This document shows positions 14,418-21,848 of a DNA stretch of 24,756 nt, piece after piece. This stretch comes from Robiginitomaculum sp. (GTDB lineage Bacteria; Pseudomonadota; Alphaproteobacteria; Caulobacterales; Maricaulaceae). The stretch's first letter is position 1. Each line of letters opens with the position of its first letter. The notes beneath the pieces are model-generated. The model saw nothing but the letters and a program-made list of their open reading frames with translations. It made no database searches and was not told where the DNA came from. The stretch covers positions 1-24,756 of the forward strand of contig JAKIUV010000041.1 in assembly GCA_021647375.1 (NCBI GenBank), given 5' to 3'. Made by a program: the position numbers and the translations under genes.

Positions 14418-16415
14418 ATGAAAATATATACTATTATGGTCGCTATGATATTTGGCATGTTGTCGATATTAGTGCCAATTATTGCACAGGCCGCAAAACC
14501 GAATCCCTTAAATGCAGAAACAAAACAGACTCCATTACCTATAGATTATTTCGCAGTTGGTAACTCTATGAGCAATGTATCCTTATCGCAAGATGGGAAA
14601 TATCTGGCCTTTATGACGGTGCCCTCCAAGGGTGCGAAGCCTATTATTGAAGTTTACGAGACAAGTGATTTCACAAAGAAGCCTTATCGTGTTGGCGGTA
14701 AAACCATGAGAATTACCGGTTTCAGCTGGGTTGGTGATAAAGATATGGCCGTGTTTTTCCGTCAAAAAATTCGCAAAAAAGTTAAAGGCTTTAATGACGG
14801 GGTTTTTGGTTTTAAAATTGCAAAACTTGATGTAAAGAAAAAAAAGTTCAAAGCGTTTAACGAATTTGGTTTGCGTTTTGCAGGGCTTTTACCAGAAAAG
14901 CCGAATAAGATCTTAGTGTCATTCCGTGAAGGTGTGAAAGACGGTCGCGACATTGAAAATAAAGCTGTTCGGGAGACTAGTTATTACGAACTTGATTTAA
15001 ATTCGGGTTCTAAAAAATTGGTTCTCAAGGGTAATAGCAAATACAGGAATGTAAGTTTCGATTATCTGGGCAACCCACGCACAGCAAGCAGTTTTGATAC
15101 TGGAAGTCGTGAATTTATTACATATTACCGCAAGCCTGGTCAAAAATCATGGCAGGTAATCAATAAACGAAGTGAAGATGATTTTGAAACTTTCCGTTTT
15201 GCGGGGTTCATCAAGGATGATCCAAGCCGGATATATGTTATTGCTCATAATGGTAATGATAAACGGGGTTTATGGATATTTAATGTGGATACAAAAAAGT
15301 TTGAGGAACTGGTATACCGCAGGAAAGATGTTGATGTTGTAGGCGTGAGAGTACATTCAAATCAATTTAAGCATCCAAATGAAGTTGTCGGTGTCGCATA
15401 TAATAAAGATAAGCTACACATTAAATATTTTGATAGTGTCGAGGCTGCTACATACAAACAATTGCAGGGGTTAATTCCAAATGCTTATAATTCAAGGATT
15501 ATTAACCGTTCAAGGGACGGGAATACATTTGTTGTCATTAATTCCGGGCCGCGTGATCCAGGCTCATATTATTTGTATAACAATGGAAAATTTAGCCTCG
15601 TAGGCAAGCGCAAAGGAATATTAAAGGCGGAAGCTCTGGCGGATGTAAAATATATCGAATATAAGGCACGGGATGGTCGGAATATTCCCGGTTTTATTAC
15701 AGTGCCAAATGGAGAAGGGCCTTTCCCACTTGTGATTATGCCCCACGGCGGCCCATTCATTGCTGAAACCGTCAGTTTTGTTGCTTGGGGGCAGCTTTTG
15801 GCAAATAATGGGTATATGGTGTTGCAACCACAATACCGTGGGTCACATGGTCACGGACTTGACCATTATAAATCTGCATTTATCAATGGCGGTCAAGGCG
15901 GATTTAAAATGCAGGACGATAAAGATGATGGTGCTAAATATTTAATATCCCAGGGCCTCGTTGATCCCGACCGAGTCGCTATGTTTGGCTGGTCATATGG
16001 TGGCTATGCGGCTTTGGTCGCGGCGGCACGCCCCAATAATATTTACCAATGTGTCATTGCAGGGGCAGCGGTAGCGGACAATTTGCAACAGGTTAATTAT
16101 TATCGGTTTAGGTTGGAAGGGACGCAAAAACTAGAACAGCTTGGTATGTGGGATGACAGCATTAGCCCGATTAAAACGGCAGCAAATGTGAACGTACCAA
16201 TGCTGATTATTCATGGTGATCAAGACCAACGTGTACCATTTAAGCACCATAAAAAATACACAAATGCTCTTGATAAACATAATATCAAATATGAAGAACT
16301 TGTTTTGGAGGGGGCGGATCATTTTTCCGATACTTTGACATATAATCACAAAGTTGCATTCTACACGAAAATGATCGACTTTCTCAAAAATGATTGCGGG
16401 CCAGGTGGTCTCTAG
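14418..16415 (+). CDS. exported S9-family (prolyl oligopeptidase-type) serine peptidase
   Basis: A 665-residue exported peptidase with a signal peptide (likely cleaved after IAQA, residue 25). It has a beta-propeller-like region (about 45-400) and a C-terminal alpha/beta-hydrolase domain (about 415-660). The catalytic triad is Ser526 in GWSYGGYA, Asp603 in HGDQDQRVP and His635 in GADHFSD. PHGGP, forming the oxyanion region, precedes the nucleophile. It resembles the S9C acylaminoacyl/dipeptidyl-peptidase group common in marine alphaproteobacteria. AAGGTG lies before the ATG. Placed directly after a TonB receptor gene, it may trim imported peptides in the periplasm; that pairing is inferred. 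It carries its own terminator. Confidence 0.92.
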   Translation: MKIYTIMVAMIFGMLSILVPIIAQAAKPNPLNAETKQTPLPIDYFAVGNSMSNVSLSQDGKYLAFMTVPSKGAKPIIEVYETSDFTKKPYRVGGKTMRITGFSWVGDKDMAVFFRQKIRKKVKGFNDGVFGFKIAKLDVKKKKFKAFNEFGLRFAGLLPEKPNKILVSFREGVKDGRDIENKAVRETSYYELDLNSGSKKLVLKGNSKYRNVSFDYLGNPRTASSFDTGSREFITYYRKPGQKSWQVINKRSEDDFETFRFAGFIKDDPSRIYVIAHNGNDKRGLWIFNVDTKKFEELVYRRKDVDVVGVRVHSNQFKHPNEVVGVAYNKDKLHIKYFDSVEAATYKQLQGLIPNAYNSRIINRSRDGNTFVVINSGPRDPGSYYLYNNGKFSLVGKRKGILKAEALADVKYIEYKARDGRNIPGFITVPNGEGPFPLVIMPHGGPFIAETVSFVAWGQLLANNGYMVLQPQYRGSHGHGLDHYKSAFINGGQGGFKMQDDKDDGAKYLISQGLVDPDRVAMFGWSYGGYAALVAAARPNNIYQCVIAGAAVADNLQQVNYYRFRLEGTQKLEQLGMWDDSISPIKTAANVNVPMLIIHGDQDQRVPFKHHKKYTNALDKHNIKYEELVLEGADHFSDTLTYNHKVAFYTKMIDFLKNDCGPGGL

Positions 16416-16435
16416 GAACTGCAAAATTTAATATG

Positions 16436-16463
16436 AAAATCCCGCCTTTGAGCGGGGTTTTTT
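16436..16463 (+). terminator. rho-independent terminator after the S9 peptidase gene
   Basis: CCCGC (16441-16445) pairs with GCGGG (16452-16456), extended by a U-G wobble and A-T pairs, over a 6-nt loop. It is followed by a run of six T. It lies about 20 bp after the peptidase stop. Confidence 0.85.
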
Positions 16464-16525
16464 ATTTGTCGCTTTTAGGGATAGATATTCACAATTTCAA
16501 ACAACAGTAATTAAGTTATGAGTGC

Positions 16526-16537
16526 GCAAAATTTTGC
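16526..16537. repeat. perfect 12-bp palindrome GCAAAATTTTGC
   Basis: It lies in the 224-bp space between the convergent peptidase and lepA genes. A second inverted repeat, GCCTAC/GTAGGC (16601-16606 and 16625-16630), lies just after the lepA stop on the minus strand. That one lacks a T-run in the right orientation to be a clear lepA terminator. Functions are unknown. Confidence 0.4.
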
Positions 16538-16639
16538 TCTACACATACATAGGTTTTGTTGATTATAGTGGTGAATTTTGGGGCAAGGATAAGTTTTTTT
16601 GCCTACGCTAAAAGACTTTGCGAGGTAGGCCGCCTTCTT

Positions 16640-18448
16640 TTACCCGTCGTCCATCTTAAGTGCCGCGATGAAGGCTTCTTGGGGGATGGTTACGCTGCCG
16701 AATTGGCGCATTTTCTTTTTGCCCTTTTTCTGCTTATCCAGCAGCTTGCGTTTGCGCGATGCGTCGCCGCCATAGCATTTTGCCGTCACGTCTTTCCGCA
16801 TGGCTGCGATGGTTTCGCGGGCAATAACTTTGCCGCCAATGGCAGCTTGGATAGGGATTTTGAACATATGGCGCGGGATCAAATCCTTGAGCCGTTCGCA
16901 CATCATCCGGCCTCGGGCCTCACTGCGGCTTCTGTGTACCAGCATAGACAAGGCGTCGACCGGGTCGCCGTTCACCAAGATGCTCATTCTGACCAGGTCG
17001 CCCTCGCGTACACCAATGGGCTGATAATCGAAACTGGCATAGCCCTTGGAGATGGATTTAAGCCGGTCATAGAAATCAAATACCACTTCGTTGAGCGGCA
17101 ATTCATAGACAATCATGGCGCGGCTACCCACATAGGTCAGCTCTTTTTGTACGCCGCGCCTGTCTTGGCATAGCTTGATAATACCGCCGAGATATTCGTC
17201 CGGACTCATGATGGTGGCCGTAATCCACGGCTCGTGAATTTCTTCGATTTTCATGACATCTGGCATATCAGCCGGATTGTGTAATTGTTCTTCTGTGCCG
17301 TCCTTAAGTACCAAAGTATAGACAACCGACGGTGCCGTGGTGATTAGGTCGAGATCAAATTCCCGCTCTAGCCGCTCTTGGATTATCTCCATATGCAACA
17401 AGCCGAGAAACCCGCAGCGAAAGCCAAAGCCGAGCGCAGCACTGGTTTCCATCTCAAAGTTAAAGCTGGCATCATTGAGCCTCAGGCGGCCAACGGCGGC
17501 GCGCAGGTCTTCAAAATCAGCGGCGTCGACCGGGAAAATTCCGCAAAACACCACGGGTTGAACCGGCTTAAAGCCGGGGAGTTTTTCTTCGCATGGCCGT
17601 TTATCGTCGGTGATAGTATCGCCGACGGCGGCATCAGCGACTTCCTTGATGCTCGCCGTGAAGAACCCGACTTCGCCGGGGCCAAGCACGGCCACGTCGT
17701 CGGGTTTGGGTCTGAACACGCCGACTTTATCGACCGTATAAGTGGCGCCAAAATTCATCATACGAATGCGTTGACCCTTGCGGATTTGCCCATCGACAAC
17801 CCGGAACAAGACAATGACCCCCATATAAGTGTCGTACCAAGCATCGACCAGCAAAGCCTTTAAGGGCGCATCAATATCGCCCTCGCTTGGTGCGGGCAGG
17901 CGGGTGACGATGGCTTCCAAGGTTTCTTTGATACCGATACCCGACTTGGCCGAGGCTTCGATAGCGTCCGATGCGTCAATGCCAATAACATTTTCTATCT
18001 GGTCGCGTACCCGTTCCACATCTGCGGCAGGCAAGTCGATTTTATTGAGCACAGGCACAATCTCGTGGTCATGTTCCATGGCCTGGTAAACATTGGCCAA
18101 GGTCTGCGCCTCAACGCCCTGGGACGCATCCACGACAAGGATAGAGCCTTCACAAGCCGATAGCGAGCGCGAAACCTCATAGGCAAAGTCTACGTGTCCG
18201 GGTGTGTCCATCAGGTTCAAGATATATGTCTCGTCGTCGTCTGCCTTGTATTCAAGGCGCACGGTTTGCGCCTTGATGGTGATACCGCGCTCTTTCTCAA
18301 TATCCATATTATCCAACACCTGTTCGCTCATTTCGCGGTCGGTCAGCCCGCCCGTGAAATGGATTAACCTGTCGGCCAAGGTGGATTTACCGTGGTCAAT
18401 ATGGGCAACAATTGAAAAGTTGCGGATATGGGATAGGGGTGTGGTCAT
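16640..18448 (-). CDS. lepA: elongation factor 4 (LepA), ribosome back-translocase GTPase
   Basis: A 602-residue translational GTPase that acts on stalled or mistranslocated ribosomes. The G motifs are clear: AHIDHGKST (15-23), DTPGH (81-85), NKIDLP (135-140) and a SAKSGIG loop. The EF-G-like domains II, III and V follow, then the LepA-specific C-terminal domain with YGGDASRKRKLL and QFGSVTIPQEAF. Length is normal. The ATG at 18448 lacks a strong Shine-Dalgarno site but fits the conserved N-terminus (RNFSIVAHIDHG). It is not preceded by lepB here, unlike in Escherichia coli. The 147-bp gap upstream suggests its own promoter, with queG ending before it on the same strand. Confidence 0.98.
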   Translation of the reverse strand: MTTPLSHIRNFSIVAHIDHGKSTLADRLIHFTGGLTDREMSEQVLDNMDIEKERGITIKAQTVRLEYKADDDETYILNLMDTPGHVDFAYEVSRSLSACEGSILVVDASQGVEAQTLANVYQAMEHDHEIVPVLNKIDLPAADVERVRDQIENVIGIDASDAIEASAKSGIGIKETLEAIVTRLPAPSEGDIDAPLKALLVDAWYDTYMGVIVLFRVVDGQIRKGQRIRMMNFGATYTVDKVGVFRPKPDDVAVLGPGEVGFFTASIKEVADAAVGDTITDDKRPCEEKLPGFKPVQPVVFCGIFPVDAADFEDLRAAVGRLRLNDASFNFEMETSAALGFGFRCGFLGLLHMEIIQERLEREFDLDLITTAPSVVYTLVLKDGTEEQLHNPADMPDVMKIEEIHEPWITATIMSPDEYLGGIIKLCQDRRGVQKELTYVGSRAMIVYELPLNEVVFDFYDRLKSISKGYASFDYQPIGVREGDLVRMSILVNGDPVDALSMLVHRSRSEARGRMMCERLKDLIPRHMFKIPIQAAIGGKVIARETIAAMRKDVTAKCYGGDASRKRKLLDKQKKGKKKMRQFGSVTIPQEAFIAALKMDDG

Positions 18449-18595
18449 AATATAATCAGAAAAATGGTCATAAAGCTTTCATAAGAAAAGAACTGTCCCG
18501 CGATTTCTATAGACTTACGCAGAGGGCGCAAGTGTTGATGTGTTATTGATAACTTTGATGTCTTTGTGTGATACCAGCCGAGGGGCAGTCGTCAT

Positions 18596-19627
18596 TTATT
18601 GTAACCGCCCAACAGCCCATTTCGCTGCATCTGATATTATTGGGTTGTTATCGCCCGTATGGGGTAGTGCGCTGGACATCAGACTCGCATCGCTGGAATT
18701 TCCGATAGCATAAAGCACATTGCGGATGAATTGATCGCGGCCTATGCGTTTTATGGGGGAACCTGCGAATAGGGTGCGGAATTGTTTGTCGTCCAGTGTG
18801 GCAAGCTTCGCCAGATCGGGCGCGTCCAAGTCCGGGCGAGCTTGTAATTTTATTTCGCTGGCCGTTCTTGCGAATTTATTCCACGGACACACGGCGAGGC
18901 AATCATCACAGCCGTAAATCCGGTTGCCAAGCTTTTCGCGCAAACCAAGCTCGACCTTGCCTTTAAACTCAATGGTCAAATAGGAAATGCATTTGCGCGC
19001 ATCAATTTGGTAAGGGTTGGGGAAAGCGTCGGTCGGGCATATATCCAGACACGCACGGCACGTACCGCAGTCCCCCGTTTGGACAGGCGTCGGGGCGAAC
19101 TTGGCGGCGCTAAGAATAACCCCCAAAAATAGCCAAGAGCCATAATCCCGACTGACTAGATTGGTGTGCTTGCCTTGCCAACCCAGCCCCGCCGCCGCCG
19201 CCAATGGTTTTTCCATCAAGGGCGCGGTATCGACAAATACTTTGACGTCTTGGCCTGTATCGCGCGCCAGAAGCCCGGCCAGTTCTTTGAGCCGGCCTTT
19301 GATAAGGCCGTGATAATCTTTGTTACGGGCATAGACGGATATGGTGGCTTTATCTTTTTGCAAGAGGGAAATAAGCGGGTCACTGTCCGGCCCGTAATTC
19401 ATGCCCAACACCAGCGCCGACTTGGCCTGCGCCCACAAGTTTTGCGGGTGAGAGCGCCGCTGCGCAGTTTCCGGCATCCATGCCATAGTGCCGTGATGTT
19501 GGCGCTTGATATAACCCAATAGGCCGTCGCCGTGTTCCTCGTTAATACCCGCAATATCGACAATGCCATAAGCAGAAAAGCCCAAAGTTTCAATGCGGGC
19601 TTTTACGGATTTAGATAAGCCTGTCAC
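18596..19627 (-). CDS. queG: epoxyqueuosine reductase
   Basis: A 343-residue cobalamin- and iron-sulfur-dependent enzyme for the last step of queuosine formation in tRNA. FVDTAPLMEK (131-140) carries the likely catalytic Asp133. Two 4Fe-4S clusters are supplied by C187, C190, C193 and C197 (CGTCRACLDICP), and by C240, C243 and C247 (CDDCLAVCP) with C213. The gene starts with GTG, three bases after the stop of the GST-fold gene, and has no obvious Shine-Dalgarno site, which points to translational coupling. The C-terminal HEAT-like repeat found in some members is reduced to one short segment. Confidence 0.95.
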   Translation of the reverse strand: MTGLSKSVKARIETLGFSAYGIVDIAGINEEHGDGLLGYIKRQHHGTMAWMPETAQRRSHPQNLWAQAKSALVLGMNYGPDSDPLISLLQKDKATISVYARNKDYHGLIKGRLKELAGLLARDTGQDVKVFVDTAPLMEKPLAAAAGLGWQGKHTNLVSRDYGSWLFLGVILSAAKFAPTPVQTGDCGTCRACLDICPTDAFPNPYQIDARKCISYLTIEFKGKVELGLREKLGNRIYGCDDCLAVCPWNKFARTASEIKLQARPDLDAPDLAKLATLDDKQFRTLFAGSPIKRIGRDQFIRNVLYAIGNSSDASLMSSALPHTGDNNPIISDAAKWAVGRLQ

Positions 19628-19630
19628 GCT

Positions 19631-20311
19631 TTAAAAATCCAAATCCGCATAATGGCGCGGCGGGCGCAAGCCGGGTATTGTGTCTTTGAGTAGGGGACGA
19701 AATGATGGGCGGGATTTTAGTTTTTGATACCATTGCTTCAGCCCGTCCCATTTGTCCCATTTAATTTCGTCCAGATAATCCAGACAAGATATATGCGCCC
19801 CTGCGGCAAAATCTGCCAAACTCATTTGGTTGCACGCCAGCCAGTCGCGGCTTTCCAACAACCATTCCATATATTCCAAATGAAATTTCAAATGCTCGCG
19901 ACCAATACGCAGTTCGGCTGGGTCGGGTGCGCCTGCTCCCGATAAATTCTTCTCTAACCGCTCAGACAATATATAGGCATTGACATCGCTGGCGAATTTC
20001 ACATCGAACCAATGGCACAGCCGTCTCGCTTCGGCGCGCTCTTTGGCGGTGTGGGGCAAGAGCGGATTACGGCCACTGCCGTCGTCAGCCACATATTCGC
20101 AGATTGCCCTTGCGGTGCTGATGATGGACTTGCCGCCGTCAGTATCCTCAACCAAACAAGGCGGTATGCCTTCTACGCAGGTACGCAAGAAGGTCTCCGT
20201 CGGCGCCCACGGCACGGCGGTTTCCAGTTTAAATTTTAATTTTTTCTCGGCCAAAGCCAGCCGCGCTTGTCGCGAATTCGGATCCAGCGGCCAATGGTAA
20301 AGCGTTCTCAT
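19631..20311 (-). CDS. GST-fold protein, probable FzlA-type division regulator
   Basis: A 226-residue protein with an N-terminal thioredoxin-like domain (about 1-80) and an all-alpha C-terminal domain. A GST fold is supported by GIPPCLVEDTDGG and LADFAAGAHISCLDYL. It starts MRTLYHWPLDPNSR, with Trp7 and Trp35, and ends in PRHYADLDF. These features and the length agree with my recollection of FzlA, the FtsZ-binding GST-like protein essential for constriction in Caulobacter, rather than a catalytic transferase. The only N-terminal nucleophile candidate is Ser13. A generic glutathione S-transferase is the main alternative. It sits between the metal transporter and queG on the same strand. Confidence 0.8.
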   Translation of the reverse strand: MRTLYHWPLDPNSRQARLALAEKKLKFKLETAVPWAPTETFLRTCVEGIPPCLVEDTDGGKSIISTARAICEYVADDGSGRNPLLPHTAKERAEARRLCHWFDVKFASDVNAYILSERLEKNLSGAGAPDPAELRIGREHLKFHLEYMEWLLESRDWLACNQMSLADFAAGAHISCLDYLDEIKWDKWDGLKQWYQKLKSRPSFRPLLKDTIPGLRPPRHYADLDF

Positions 20312-20338
20312 CCTTACAGGATATTAGGAAAGACTTAA

Positions 20339-21340
20339 CTAATGATTATGGTCTTTACATTGATCTTGGCGAAACACTTCATTTCCGTGGATTGTGTGAC
20401 AGCCGCTCGGGTGGGGGTGGATCATAATGTCGGCGGCAGGGTAAGCTTCCATCATGCGTCCCTCTGCGTTAATGACGATTTCGTGGGCTTCATGCAGGGA
20501 TAAATCATCGTCGAGATCAAGCTGCATCTGGATATGCACATGCGGCCCACTGGCGCGGGTGCGCAGGTCGTGAACCCCGTTAATCCGCTTGTCCTTGAGG
20601 GCAAGTTCGCGGATAAGGGCGCGTTCTTTTTCGGGCAGTTCCGCGTCCATCAATTGGCTCCAAGCCAAACGCCCGACTTTATAAGCGGTGTAGAATAACC
20701 AAAGCGCAATCCCGAAGCCGACCAAAGCATCAGCGCGCAGAAAATCGGTCGTGCTAGCAAGAACAATGCCGAGTATCACCGCAACATTGGTAGACATATC
20801 GGCAATATAATGCGCCCGGTCGCCGCGCACTGCTAGCGAGCCTGTGGCGCGTATGGCCCAGCTCTGGGCTATCAACAGCCAGCTCGTCAGGGCTATGGCA
20901 AATACCATGACCGCAATAGCATAGCCTTCGTGGGTAATGGCTTGGGGGTCGCTAAGACGGGCAACGGCTTCCTCTAGCAGATGCACAGCGCCCAGAACAA
21001 TAAGACAGACCTGTAGCAATGCCGAGAACCCTTCCGCCTTACCGCGCCCAAACCGGAATTTAGCGTCGGGTGGTCGCGCCGCATACCGCACGGCGATAAA
21101 GCTGGATAAGGCAGCGACAAAATCCAAGGCAGAATGGACGAGGGACGAGAGAATGCCGATAGAGCCGCTCTCGCGAAATACGATCAATTTGGCACTAATC
21201 AAGATTATCCCGACCGCAATGGAAAATGCGGTAATGCGCCGGGTAATGCGCGAGCTTTCGCGCGCAGGCAATCGCCCCGGTCGGCCTCTGCGGTTCGGGT
21301 CATCATCTATTTGAATAGTGTCTTGAACTGGGTCAGCCAT
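20339..21340 (-). CDS. cation diffusion facilitator (CDF) family divalent metal exporter
   Basis: A 333-residue inner-membrane metal/proton antiporter. The transport-site residues are H69 and D73 in LVHSALD (helix 2) and H177 and D181 in HYIAD (helix 5). That HD/HD set is one commonly linked to Zn2+ or Cd2+, whereas E. coli FieF has Asp at the first position; metal identity is inferred. FRFGRGKAE after helix 2 is a family signature. The cytoplasmic C-terminal domain has GPHVHIQMQ and ends in a His/Cys-bearing tail (CHTIHGNEVF and QCKDHNH). A 34-residue polar N-terminus precedes helix 1. It heads the run leading to the GST-fold gene and queG, with a plausible promoter upstream. Confidence 0.92.
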   Translation of the reverse strand: MADPVQDTIQIDDDPNRRGRPGRLPARESSRITRRITAFSIAVGIILISAKLIVFRESGSIGILSSLVHSALDFVAALSSFIAVRYAARPPDAKFRFGRGKAEGFSALLQVCLIVLGAVHLLEEAVARLSDPQAITHEGYAIAVMVFAIALTSWLLIAQSWAIRATGSLAVRGDRAHYIADMSTNVAVILGIVLASTTDFLRADALVGFGIALWLFYTAYKVGRLAWSQLMDAELPEKERALIRELALKDKRINGVHDLRTRASGPHVHIQMQLDLDDDLSLHEAHEIVINAEGRMMEAYPAADIMIHPHPSGCHTIHGNEVFRQDQCKDHNH

Positions 21341-21372
21341 ATTGCCTAAGCGCTTCCTTGTGAATATGCGTT

Positions 21373-21400
21373 GTTATAGCATTACTTTGGGGGCGTCTAA
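21373..21400 (-). promoter_or_regulatory. candidate sigma-70 promoter of the CDF gene
   Basis: On the minus strand TTAGAC (21395-21400) is followed 16 bp later by TATAAC (21373-21378). This is close to consensus at both hexamers, with an acceptable spacer. The predicted start would lie roughly 25 nt before the ATG at 21340. Confidence 0.4.
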
Positions 21401-21425
21401 CGAAAATCAAGGGCGAAACCAAGCC

Positions 21426-21845
21426 TTATGGAGAGATATGTCCAACGACTTCACGTTGGTGGCTATGTGTGCGGTGTTCAAATAAATAGATGCCCTGCCA
21501 AGTGCCGAGCAATGGAACACCACCGCAAAGAGGAATGGAAAGCGAGACAGGCGTCAGTGCCGCCTTGATATGGGCTGGCATATCGTCCGGTCCTTCACAG
21601 GTATGGCGTAGCCAGTTCATACTCGCCGCGTTCGCATCGGGAACAAGCCGCGCGAAAAAATCGTTCATATCCAATATTACATCCGGATCGGCATTCTCGC
21701 TGATGAGTAAAGAACAAGATGTATGACGCACGAACAATGTCAGAAGCCCAGTTTCCACCCCTGCATCCGCAGCAAAACGAACGACCTCATCGGTAAATTC
21801 ATAAAGCCCCGCACCGTCGGTTTTTATATTAAAAATACTCTGCAC
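21426..21845 (-). CDS. YjbQ family (UPF0047) protein
   Basis: A 139-residue single-domain protein of the YjbQ/UPF0047 family. The signature residues are in HTSCSLLISENADPDV (41-56), with His41 and Glu50, then His81 in LRHTCEGPDD. The closing motif is GTWQGIYLFEHR (114-125). Family members form compact trimers and some show thiamine-phosphate synthase activity in vitro; the physiological role is not settled. It starts with GTG three bases after the DUF2339 stop, so it is probably translated from the same message. The next gene downstream has its own promoter-like sequence. Confidence 0.88.
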   Translation of the reverse strand: MQSIFNIKTDGAGLYEFTDEVVRFAADAGVETGLLTLFVRHTSCSLLISENADPDVILDMNDFFARLVPDANAASMNWLRHTCEGPDDMPAHIKAALTPVSLSIPLCGGVPLLGTWQGIYLFEHRTHSHQREVVGHISP

Positions 21846-21848
21846 GGG

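Noticed and set aside
16556..17173. 205-codon plus-strand frame across the lepA 3' end
   Set aside because: It is antisense to the conserved C-terminal part of lepA and has no family features.
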